Shown here: in pieces, positions 34,501 to 43,800 of the stretch | Layout of the letters: every line of letters starts with the position of its first letter | Position numbering within the stretch: the first letter of the stretch is position 1 | Assembly: GCA_963422465.1 (NCBI GenBank) | Contig: OY730174.1 | Span: 930,001 to 994,000 of the forward strand | Reading direction: 5' to 3' | DNA length: 64,000 bases | Source: Lichina pygmaea | Lineage: Eukaryota; Ascomycota; Lichinomycetes; Lichinales; Lichinaceae | Position numbers and translations under genes: made by a program | The notes under the pieces: generated by a model | Seen by the model: the letters and a program-made list of their open reading frames with translations, nothing else | What the model was told of the DNA's origin: nothing | The model's database searches: none

Positions 34501-35218
34501 CAGAGGGTGCCTGGGTTCCTGGTTCCATCTTGATCTCGTGGTCAACTCCTGGGCGTAGAGGAGGAAGCTTGTCAGCGTCATCCTTGCTGAAGACGTCCAG
34601 GAACTTGTGGTACTGAGCAGGGAGAAGTGTGGCAGGATCCACGCACTTCTTTGGCTTCAACGCCTGCTCAATGTCTCTCAGAGAAACACTGAACACCTGG
34701 TGATCTGGCTTGGCAGCAAGGAGAGAAAATGCGGCAGCATTGATGGGGATTGGCGTGGCAGAAAGGGGCTTGGGATCCTGAGACTTTCCAGCAGACATCT
34801 TGGCTTCAAGATCCAAAGAGATTGGATAGCCATTGTTTGACTTGAGGCATGCGGATCGGCAGTGATCTGACTTGAACATGATTGAGGTGTTTGTCCAATC
34901 AATGTGTGGCCCGTGCTTCTGGAGCCATGGCATCCCCAGAATCACATCATAGTGAAGACCAGGAGACACAAAGAGAGAGACTTCCTCCTGGTGCACGCCA
35001 TGTGCCGTGGTCATGATTGTCTTGGCGAGATGCGTGGTTTGTGACGTCTTGCCATCGAACGATCGCAATGTGCGTGGGTAGGGGAGAGGTTCTTGGTGAA
35101 GAGATTGCGCAAAGGAAGCACCAATGCAGCCAAATGCTGAACAGCCAGAGTCAATAAGAGCATTGCACTTGAATTTCCCATCTAGGATACAAGGAAGAAA
35201 CAAGCACTTGCTGTCCAA
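31529..35218 (-). CDS. Chromovirus pol (protease, RT, RNase H, integrase, chromodomain)
   Basis: About 1,229 codons. Domains in order: aspartic protease with DSGCSA near the N-terminus; reverse transcriptase with FCVDYRALN, LVMPFGLANAP and YVDDILVYS; RNase H with VVETDASDYVSGAVLSQ; integrase with the HHCC region (HDQAMAGHTGIAKT, CHVCSRAK) and catalytic stretch (WVITDRLTK, VSDRGGQFVSSFW, PETDGQTE). A chromodomain follows (EVEEILDSK-like VEEILDSKPATSRQKFKYLVKWSGW). In this family pol is expressed either by frameshift from gag or as a separate product. The element part appears intact. Confidence 0.95.
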   Translation of the reverse strand: MDSKCLFLPCILDGKFKCNALIDSGCSAFGCIGASFAQSLHQEPLPYPRTLRSFDGKTSQTTHLAKTIMTTAHGVHQEEVSLFVSPGLHYDVILGMPWLQKHGPHIDWTNTSIMFKSDHCRSACLKSNNGYPISLDLEAKMSAGKSQDPKPLSATPIPINAAAFSLLAAKPDHQVFSVSLRDIEQALKPKKCVDPATLLPAQYHKFLDVFSKDDADKLPPLRPGVDHEIKMEPGTQAPSGPLYGMSREELEVLKKYLTENLNKGFIQASSSPAAAPVLFVKKPGGGLRFCVDYRALNAITIKNRYPLPLIRETLDQLCKAVWYTKLDIVGAFNRIRMKEGEEWKTAFRTRSGLYEYLVMPFGLANAPSTFQNYINDVLGPDILDVFGTAYVDDILVYSQTLKEHRKHVKLVLSRLQDASLQVDISKCDFEVHQVKYLGLIIQSATEDGRPGSVSMDPAKTDAIKEWNPPASLKEVQSFIAFANFYRRFIKDFAKLASPLTALTKKNVAFKWETPEQRSFESIKKAFSTAPILQHFDPEKECVVETDASDYVSGAVLSQPDHEAVLRPVAFLSRRHLPAECNYEIYDKELLAIVRAFEEWRAELEESPEPVKVISDHKNLEYFMSSKRLSRRQARWSEFLSRFNFKISYRPGSQCKADALTRRSQDLPSDSDPRQDFREQVVLKPKNLAHSEVQVKPIWILRRSEAAPVDTEPDATPLSDVIQAAYNNLAEGDPVATVSQMLRDGVRHSQEVSLSDCSLENDRLFYKNRLWIPENDELRLRLFQEAHDQAMAGHTGIAKTHNLLSCWYYWPKMVNIIRQYIRNCHVCSRAKPARDRQGELLSLPVPQQRWQDLAMDFITDLPKSRDTCFPGAKHIWVITDRLTKERHFVPCAEMTTSHLVWMFIQFVVRTHGLPRSIVSDRGGQFVSSFWKALCAHLDVMLRLSSGHHPETDGQTEQENQELERYLRSYVNYLQDDWVQWLPLAEFTQNNSQSDSSGMSPFFANKGFHPRLSITPTSEACNQDAMEISGEMTQILEQLQAELRLSQEAQAHAANLHRVPSPSYQTGDLVWLNTKNIRTRRPCKKLDDKWIGPFKVLKTVGSRACHLELPHTLKIHPVFHVSLLRLTPANPIPGQSNEHPGPVIGQDTDEEFQVEEILDSKPATSRQKFKYLVKWSGWPIEDATEEPIEHLDNAKDAIYNFHEKYPRKPQPRNYAHERPEAHRSSRCEGGG

Positions 35219-35289
35219 TCGCTGGTCTGGAGACAGATAGCCAACATGGAGATCCTTTTCATGTCCTTGGGCGCGACGATGACCAAGGA

Positions 35290-36246
35290 CTACTTGTTTT
35301 CCGACTCTGGAGTAGTCTCAACAGTGGCAGACTTGGTGGTGGTCGTGGTGGTGGCAACAACAGGCATGCTTTTCGCTGGACAGAAGGTTGAGACGTGACC
35401 CTGGTTCCCACAGTAGAAGCAGAGGCCTTTGCTTCGGCGACGTTCTCGCTCTTCTGGCGTCAGCTTAGAGCGGCTGAGATCCATGGTAGGACTTGGTGGC
35501 TGTGGCGTGAAGGCTGGCTTGATGAACCCTGGACGCAGAACTGAAGCTCCTGACCGTGGAACTGAGGCTTGGGTGGGAGGTGCTTGACGTGGACGGTGAG
35601 AGTTGGCAGAAGTGGCACGCAACTGGTTGTCCTGCAGCTGGCATTCCTCAACAAGCTTCTGATAGCTGATGTCCTTGAGGTTGATGCTGACAAGCTGCTT
35701 GGCAAGCTCTTCAGAGACAGCGCATCGAAGATGGCACTTCAAGGCCTTGTCGTTGAAGCCTGTGCGTGGAGCATACCGATTGAACTCTGTGAAGAACTCG
35801 GCAAAGGAACGGTTGGCCTGACGTAAGGTGATGAGCTTCCTCTGAGCTAGGAACTCTGGGTCTGGGTCGGAGAAGGCGTTCCGGAGATCTTGGACGATGT
35901 CGTGCCAGTCAATGTACTGGCCAGCCGTGATCTTAGCTGAGATGTAGGACTGCGCAGTGCCAGTCGTGCGTGAAAAGACGTACGCAATCCGCGATGTTTC
36001 CGTGGGGTACCGGTCAGCGTTGAGCGTCATCTTGAGTGACAGTGACGTGATGAAGCTCTCAAGCTTCTCATGCGTGATTTCCGTGTTTCCGCCATCGCCA
36101 CTGAAGATCTGTGGGTCAGCAGTGCGTTCGGACTTGGACTTGGGAGTAGTGTTAGTAGCTTGAATTCGCATGAACTCTGCAAACATGTTGCGAAGGAACT
36201 CGTCATTTCCAGCAACTGGCATGGCTTGGTCTGGTTGTTGAGACAT
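35290..36246 (-). CDS. Chromovirus gag
   Basis: About 318 codons. Contains the retrotransposon gag domain (SYISAKITAGQYIDWHDIVQ, QRKLITLRQANRSFAEFFTE) and one CCHC zinc knuckle near the C-terminus (CFYCGNQGHVSTFC). Directly upstream of pol in element orientation, 71 bp apart. Confidence 0.93.
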   Translation of the reverse strand: MSQQPDQAMPVAGNDEFLRNMFAEFMRIQATNTTPKSKSERTADPQIFSGDGGNTEITHEKLESFITSLSLKMTLNADRYPTETSRIAYVFSRTTGTAQSYISAKITAGQYIDWHDIVQDLRNAFSDPDPEFLAQRKLITLRQANRSFAEFFTEFNRYAPRTGFNDKALKCHLRCAVSEELAKQLVSINLKDISYQKLVEECQLQDNQLRATSANSHRPRQAPPTQASVPRSGASVLRPGFIKPAFTPQPPSPTMDLSRSKLTPEERERRRSKGLCFYCGNQGHVSTFCPAKSMPVVATTTTTTKSATVETTPESENK

Positions 36247-36304
36247 GACAAGGACGTGAACGTGGCTTGGTGAAGTGTGTTATGGTTGGGTAGGTCTTTC
36301 GTAG

Positions 36305-36578
36305 TGTGACGAGGCAATGGCAGAGCAGAACTCGAGCCTAACTGATTCGGTAACCGTGACCTGACTTGGCTTGAGACTTGAGACTTGGATTGATGTACAA
36401 GACGAAAGACGAGGAAGGAAGAAAAAGAGAAAGGAAGAGAAGAAGCTGGGGGAGCAGGAGAAGTTCTTATAGGCAGGGGATCAGGCAACGGCGGAGCAAA
36501 CAGGCAACAGTGCAGATGGAACTTCCCGGCAAGGTGTGTGACTTGTGCCAGATATGCAACTGGGCCAGAACCGTGACA
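36305..36578 (-). repeat. 5' LTR of the chromovirus
   Basis: 274-bp long terminal repeat at the upstream end of the element; carries the element's promoter by family knowledge. Nearly identical to the copy at 31255-31528. Confidence 0.95.
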
Positions 36579-37449
36579 ATTGTGATCTCCGACAAAAGCC
36601 TGCAGGATAGACACCCCAACAGCACTTCACAGCCAAAAGAGGTAAGGTTGTACAATAAGGCAAAGGAGGAGTTGGTTAGTATTGATACGGCAAGATCATC
36701 CTACACCAGAAGCTCCTACCCTTCACTCAGGAATGCTAGAAGGATTAACCCAAGACAATTGTGCAAGAGGACAGAGTAACACCTTATGTTTCCCCGCATA
36801 GCCTTGCTCTTTTTGGAGAGTACGGTCTTGAGCGCTTGGACTGGCCAGGCAACTCACCAGATCTGAACGCCATTGAGCCATGCTGGCCATGGGTGAAGTG
36901 GGTGACAACAAAGAGTGATTCTCTGAAATGTCAAGGTCCAGCAGAAGAAGTATGGCTCAAGTGCTGGGATAAGCTCCCACAAAGTGAGATCCAGTGTTGG
37001 ATTGAGTAGATCCCTCACGCCATCCAGAAGATCATCAAGCTGGAGGGAGGGAACAAGTATCTGAAGACTGCAAGGTATCAGCGAGCAGTGCGATCTCCTG
37101 GCAGACCTCGAGTGTCGCTGCCGTCAGGACTCCAGATAGCTAGATAGTGTCAAAAGTGATAAAACACGCAAAATTACCGACCCGGCAATACATTGCGAAC
37201 GACCTTACGTACCGTACCACATGAAATTTGTGGCCCGACCTCGTAGTGAAGTAAGAAGCACAGGCAAAATTCTACGTATCTTCGCAGAGTAAGTACTGTT
37301 TCTTCAAAAGACCTGCAGGCGGATACAGGTATGAGGTACACAGCGACACAGAGAAGCTCCGTAGTTAGGCTGACTCAGCAACTTCGTCAGCCCCCCTTCC
37401 TCCCAATGGCATGGGTATCTCGTAACTCGGACACTATCTACTGTACGTA

Positions 37450-38131
37450 TGTTCGTTCGCAATGTATTGCGAGGTCGTGATTGTGGGAGTCTTATTACTT
37501 TTGACAATCCCCACCTCTAAACGTCCTGAGACTTGAGGTCTGGCAGAGAGACCGCACTGCCTGCTAATACTGTGATATCTCCTGGTATTCATCCCCTCCT
37601 TCCAGCTCAATGATCTTCTTGATAGCGTGAGGGATTCATGTGATCTAACACTGGATCTCACTTTGTGGAAGCTTATTCCAGCACCTGAGCCACACTTCTT
37701 CCGCCTGCACCCAACACATCAAAGAACCACCCCTTGTCGTTACAGACTTTATCCATAGCTAGCATAGCTCCACTTCTGGTTGACCAGTCTTTGGTACGTA
37801 TGTACATCTTGCACATACTCTGGCATGATCTGCCTAGAGACTGATAGGTCAAATCTTTACTCTTAAGCTTTCTTGCGAAGTTGTGTGATTTGTGACTTAG
37901 ATATCCCAGTGATATTGGTGATTTCAGTATAAGGCTTGCCTTCTTCAGCCAGGGTAAGAGCCTGGACTCAGTCTGCAACAGTATAGTGCTTTGTCTTCAG
38001 TATTTTGTGGGTGGTGGAGTGGAGATGTTGAGTATGAAGTTCGACGATCAGCTTTCTACTGTACTATGATTTGGCCGAAAAGTCGTGAGACTCCTACTAT
38101 TACCGACCTCGCAATACATTGCGAACGAACA
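37450..38131 (-). mobile_element. Internally deleted Tc1/mariner copy with perfect terminal repeats
   Basis: 682-bp element with identical inverted ends tgttcgttcgcaatgtattg... (28 bp or more) flanked by TA (37448-37449 and 38132-38133). On the minus strand it retains the start of the transposase, homologous to 30950-31150 of the neighbouring copy (LLPWLKKASLILKSP...), joined directly to the C-terminal end, homologous to about 36940-37140. The catalytic core is deleted. It is therefore a non-autonomous derivative of the same family as 30802-37205. Both lie in sequence rich in GTAC, which supplies TA targets. Confidence 0.88.
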
Positions 38132-40895
38132 TACGTACAGTACCGGTACCATGAGTACGCACGTACGAGGTACTTGCTTGCCACTGCTTGCTTGCTTTCG
38201 ATACTTTCGACATCATGCTGGTGCTATCTCCATCTGTCAGTCACGCCAAGGGTACCTCCGTACACGGTATGTGCAGTGGTAGTACGGAACGTAAGTAGGG
38301 CTTGATTGCATAAGACTCCGTACGGTACTGTACTGCACAGGGTCAAGGGCCTTGATATCATTGGTCTTGGTTTCTGTCACGAGGATGCCTGCGGGGCATC
38401 GAATAGCTACCGTACAGAGGAAGCCTCTGTTTCTGATAGTATGGAGACAGATACACCCCGCTGCAAAGAAGCCAAGGGGTGGTTCTTACAGTTGACACTG
38501 GTGGGCAACATCAACTTGTCTCCTCAAGGTGGCCCTGGAAAACTGTCACCATCATGGATATCCTAGAGGTGAGCCTTGTGTGAATTTCGTCGCCACCCTG
38601 AACAGCAGCCCCCAAGGAAACCGCTTTCTTAGCGTAACCCTACCCTACTGAGTTATACAGTTGCGGGCTTGGTCTCTTTGATGAACCAGACGGACAAAGC
38701 CAGGGCCAGGGGCTAGCCTGGCTTAGTCAGTACCGTACGGTACGTACGTACGGTAGTGTTAGTCAGCTACATACGGTATGATAAGGGGCCATACGAGTAT
38801 AGCGTCCGAGTCCAGCACTTCTTTCCTGTGATTGTTCCTCTCTTGTGATCACCAGGGATGCTGCCTGTAAGCAAGGATGCTCTTGGAGACGTTCCGGCCG
38901 AGGAGAAGACCGTCGCCAACAGTACTACATTCGCTGGTGCTGGTACTACCGCTACAGCTACTGGACAGATGGGCCCTTGGCTGAATATCAAGCGGCCACG
39001 ATTGATAGTTCCTGTTGCTGCTGCTAGTTCAGCGTTGATGCTCTCTGACGCCACGACCAGTCATTATAGTCGGTGTACTGGGTTTGTGGGTGGTTGATGG
39101 ATCGCCGAGTCACAAGGTGCTTTATGATGTTCTTTCTTCCTCATTATCGCGCAGTTAAGACTACTTCAAATATCGACAGCACGTCATGTCTTGTCCATGT
39201 CCCAGTGCTGTCCCATACATACATACGCCTTACATGTCCGTACTGTACGTATCGTAGCTGCTCCAGACAAGCCTGTCATCGTCATTCGACTATCTGAGAT
39301 CTACAGATATCTGTTGACCGGGGGTGGGAGAGACCAGTCCTCGCTCGCTGCCAGAGCCGAGGTCACGTGAGAAGAAGAGAATTTTCATGTATATCAGGCT
39401 GCTAGATCACGACACAGAGAATCAAGAGAGTCTTACGCGCTGGAAGCCTCTTCCGTACGGACGCTGACGCCGTACGCAGACCAGTCGCCTGGCCGCTCAA
39501 CAGTCATGAGCTTGGAATCACAGATCTCAGATTTGAATTGTAGCAGCCTTCGACAGAGCCTCCGACAGAGTCTTACGCGGTGGGAGCCTCTTCCGTACGA
39601 CGCCGACGCCGCACGCTGACCAGCCACCTGGCCGCTCAACAGTCACGAGCTTGGAATCGCATTCCGCTTGACCTTTTTGATTTGAATTGAAGTGGTGAAC
39701 ACCGTGTCAAGAACAGATGCTGACGGCCAAGGATGACGGGCGACGGGCACCGGTAACCTGGCCAGCCGGGGCTGTACGTACGTACGAGGTACGAGTAAGC
39801 TTGATGTACGTGCTGCATGGGGGTTTCAGCCAGCCGGATTGCAGAACCGTTGATGTGAGTCATTGTATCATGGAGGACTTCGTCACCGGCAGGGCGGCGG
39901 CTTAGTCATATTCCCACCGCCGCTGTCGGCCGCCGCGAACCAATGGTGATGCGGAGACTTAGCTTATCAGATCGAAATCTCGGCGTCTCGGCCGCGGCCG
40001 ATGCCGATGTGCAGATCTATGTGTGTGTCAGAGGAAGCTTTTGGCGAGATGGGCAGCTGCAGACGACCACCTCGTGGCCCCTTGCCCGGGGCTTCGGGAC
40101 TCAGCCCTCCGATCGTCCGTTGTGCTGTATTTCACCGTACCACCGCAGTTGTTATGGTACTTGACCGGCCGGCCTTGACCGGCGGCAGTTTCGAGTATGG
40201 CGACAAAAGTCGATTCAAGAAGTACTGGTACGTGCGCGAAAGATGTCGTCAACGTTCCCACGGGAGAATTTCAGCCGGCGGGAAACTTCGAATCTCAAGG
40301 TGGGTCGTCATATATCGACGACGCCGCCCACCTCCTCCACCTCAACATTTCTTGGATCTCTTGGATCTCTTGCGATCAGCGCAATCGAAGTCGTCAGGGC
40401 CACGCTGATGTAAGGCCGATTCAGTCACTTGCTCGAACGTGGACGATCGAACGAGCTCTCGAGCGACGACTGGGAAAGAAGACGTACCGAAAGACTGCCG
40501 GCGTGCATACACCTGAGAGGTGGCGAATCGACCTGCATGTGTTGTTCTCACGCACGCAGAAGACTCTGCAGTCCCCGGATCGGCCGTGAATCGTGTCAAG
40601 GGGTCACTGCTTTGTCCATCTGATAAGATAACTCTTGGCGACCGATATCGGAGTTTGGACGAGACGGCCCACCGGCGTCGACGGCTCCCGCCAGGCCGAG
40701 CTCGAGCTTCTTATTCCGTCAGGTCGAGCGAGGCTGCGACGCGGAAACGACTTTCTCGAAGGGTGCAGCGGCTGGCGAACTGCCAGCTCCAGACTCTGGT
40801 TGCAGGAGCACTCCGGCGGCCACGAGGTCCAACGGCGGACGGTCGCGCTGCTACCCGCCATCCTTGGCCCTCGACGTCGCCCAGCAAAACCCACC
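38132..40895. other. Spacer between the transposon nest and the ABC transporter
   Basis: About 2.8 kb without a supported gene. Contains dense GTAC islands (38132-38175, 38735-38760, 39777-39800) and a diverged tandem duplication (39427-39689). The right end is the presumed promoter and leader of the ABC transporter. An open frame at 38858-39097 has no recognisable content. Confidence 0.45.
39427..39689. repeat. Diverged tandem duplication, unit about 115-125 bp
   Basis: Copy A (39427-39540) and copy B (39567-39689) both run from agagtcttacgcg through gcctcttccgtacg, ctggccgctcaacagtca and gagcttggaat to tttgaattg. Copy B has a small insertion near its end. A 26-bp linker separates them. Confidence 0.85.
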
Positions 40896-43800
40896 ATGGC
40901 CGAACCCGATCCCGAGAAGACGTCGGCCCAGGACTCCAGCGACACAACGCAGACGCATACGCCCGCACCGACGCCCGATGGCAGAGCGGTCTCGCCGGCG
41001 AAGGAGAAGCAGCCCGCCTCTGGCGTCGAGCCGCCGTCGCATGATCGTGGCGCGACCCTGAAGAGGCTCGACTCGGAGGTCGTCAGGGCCAAGGTCGAGC
41101 CGGACGAGGCGCTGGAGCGGCTGCCTCCGAACGAGCGAGACATCATCAAGAGACAGATCGATCAACCCAACGTGAAGGTGACCTACTTCACCCTGTACCG
41201 CTTCGCGAGCAAGCTCGATCTGCTGGTCATCCTGATCAGCTCGCTCTGCGCCATCGGCGGTGGATCGGCCTTTCCGCTCATGACCGTACGTCTTTGCTTT
41301 CCGGCCCGTTCGCCTTCGGGCCCTCGACCCGACCCGTCCCTCGCTGCGTCCGCGTCGTCCCCCCCCCCCCGCCCTCTGATGGCTGAGCTGACGCACGGCA
41401 TGGCGACTTTCGTCTTCCGTCTGCGCCTCAGGTCGTCTTTGGTGAGCTCAGCGCAACCTTCCAGGGCTTTACCACCGGCACCGTGGCCGAGGACGACTTC
41501 AAGAGAGACCTGAACCGCTTCTCGTTGTACTTCCTCGCCTTGGGCATCGGCAAGTTCGTCACGATCTACGTTGCGACGGCCGGCTTCCTGTACGCCGGTG
41601 ACTCGATCGCGCGCAAGGTGCGGGAACGCTACCTGGATGCCATCCTGCGCCAGAACGTCGGCTACTTCGATCGCCTCGGCGCCGGCGAGATCACGACCCG
41701 CATCACGACCGACACCAACGCCGTCCAGGACGGCATCTCCCAGAAGGTCGGGCTCAACATGACGGCCGTGTCGACCTTCCTCTCGGCCTTCGTCATCGGC
41801 TTCGTCAAGTCCTGGAAGCTGACCCTGGTCATGTTCTCCGTCGTCGTCGCCATCTGCGCCGACTTCGGCGTCGGCAGCATCTGGATGGTCAAGTACAACG
41901 CCCGCGCGCTCGAGGCCACCGGCGAGGGCGGCACCGTCGTCGAGGAGGTCGTCAGCTCGATCCGGAACGCCGTCGCCTTCGGCACCCAGGACAAGCTGGC
42001 GCGCCAGTACGGCCGCCACCTGGCCGTGGCCCAGCGCTGGGGCCTCAAGATGCGCCTCACGCTGACCTTCATGATCTCCATCATGTTCGGCATCATCTTC
42101 CTGAACTACGGCCTCGGCTTCTGGCAGGGCTCGCGCTTCCTCGTCCAGGGCGACCTCGGCCTGGCGGAGATCCTGACCATCCTGCTCGCCGTCATCATCG
42201 GCGCCTTCGCCCTCGGCCAGGTCGGCCCCGACGCCCAGGCCTTCAGCTCCGGCGTCGCCGCCGGCGTCAAGATCTTCAGCACCATCGACCGCGTCTCGCC
42301 CATGGACCCGGCCTCGGACGCCGGCCTCCGCCCCGACCGCGTCGCCGGCGCCATCGAGCTGCGCCGCGTCAAGCACGTCTACCCGTCCCGCCCCGAGGTG
42401 ACCGTCATGGAGGACGTCGACCTCGTCGTGCCCGCCGGCGGCACCACCGCCCTCGTCGGGCCCTCGGGCTCGGGCAAGAGCACCGTCGTCGGCCTCGTCG
42501 AGCGCTTCTACGACCCCGTCGGGGGCGACGTCCTGCTCGACGGCCACTCGATCCGGACCCTCAACCTGCGCTGGCTGCGACAGCAGATCGCCCTCGTGAG
42601 CCAGGAGCCCGTTCTCTTCGGCACGACCGTGTACGACAACATCCGCCACGGCCTCATCGGCACCCCGCACGAGCACGACGACGCCGAGCGCCAGCGCGAG
42701 CTCGTCGTCGACGCCGCCCGCATGGCCAACGCGCACGACTTCATCACGGGCCTGCCCGAGGGCTACGAAACGAACGTCGGCGAGCGCGGCTTCCTCATGT
42801 CTGGCGGCCAGAAGCAGCGCATCGCCATCGCCCGCGCCGTCGTCGGCGACCCCAAGATCCTGCTGCTCGACGAGGCCACCTCGGCCCTCGACACCAAGTC
42901 CGAGGGCATCGTGCAGGCCGCCCTCGAGGCCGCCTCCCGCGGCCGCACCACCATCGTCATCGCGCACCGCCTCTCGACCATCAAGACGGCCGACAACATC
43001 GTCGTCATGTCGCGCGGACGTGTTATCGAGCAGGGCCGGCACGACGAGCTCATCGACAAGCGCGGCGCCTACTACAATCTCGTCGAGGCGCAGAAGATCG
43101 CCGCCGGCCACGCACCCCGGGATGGCGGGGACGACGACGACGACAACGACGACAACGACGACGACGAAGACGACGAAGACGACCATGCCGCGCTCCAGAA
43201 AAAGCTGACCCGCATGCGGAGCGGCGGGGGGGCGAGCGTCGTGCCGTCGGATCCGGACGACGTCCGGATCCGCGGCAAGCTCGAGCGGACCGCCACGGGG
43301 AAGTCGGTGTCGAGCGTGGTGCTGCAGGGGCGCAAGGTCGAGGAGCATCGGCACTACCCGCTGTGGACGCTGATCAAGGTCATCGCCAGCTACAACAAGC
43401 CGGAGTGGCATTGGACGCTCGTCGGCCTGGGCTGGTCCATCGTCTCGGGCGTGGCCGACCCGATCCAGGCCGTCTTCTTCGCCAAGGCCATCGTCGCCCT
43501 CTCGCTGCCGCCACCGCTGTGGGGCGAGCTGCGCAGCGAGATCAACTTCTGGGCCGGAATGTACCTGCTGCTCGCCTTCACCCAGTTCGTTGCCTTCAAC
43601 GGCCAGGGCGCGTTCGCGTACACGGCCGAGAAGCTGATCTACCGCGCGCGCGATCGCTCCTTCCGGCTCATCATGCGGCAGGACATCGCCTTCTTCGACC
43701 GGGACGAGAACACGGCCGGGGCGCTGACCAGCTTCCTGTCGACCCAGACGCAGCACCTGGCCAGCCTCAGCGGGTCCACGCTCGGCACGATCCTGACGTC

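Larger units (their letters stand above)
31255..36578 (-). mobile_element. Ty3/gypsy chromovirus LTR retrotransposon, looks whole
   Basis: Fossil-class element of 5,324 bp inserted in the Tc1/mariner copy. It has two 274-bp LTRs, a 5-bp target duplication attgt on both sides (31250-31254 and 36579-36583), a gag gene and a pol gene read on the minus strand, and a polypurine stretch next to the downstream LTR. The LTRs start TG and end CA in element orientation and differ at only about one site, so the insertion is very recent. A C-terminal chromodomain in the integrase places it among the chromoviruses. Both genes look open; I see no obvious breaks. Confidence 0.95.
30802..37205 (+). mobile_element. 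Tc1/mariner transposon, degenerate, split by a chromovirus
   Basis: Terminal inverted repeats agttcgttcgcaaagtattg (from 30802) and its counterpart ending at 37205 are flanked by TA on both sides (30800-30801 and 37206-37207). Without the 5.3-kb retroelement the copy is about 1.08 kb, shorter than an intact relative. The N-terminal helix-turn-helix part of the transposase lies at about 30950-31250. The C-terminal catalytic remnant, with LDWPGNSPDLNAIEPCW, lies at about 36800-37010. Several in-frame stops (for example within 31200-31220 and after 37005) and a missing stretch of the catalytic core show that it cannot make transposase. Coding strand is +. Confidence 0.88.

Noticed and set aside
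38858-39097. 79-codon frame with Thr/Ala-rich sequence
   Set aside because: Looks vaguely coding, but has no start context, no partner exon that keeps frame convincingly, and no recognisable relative.
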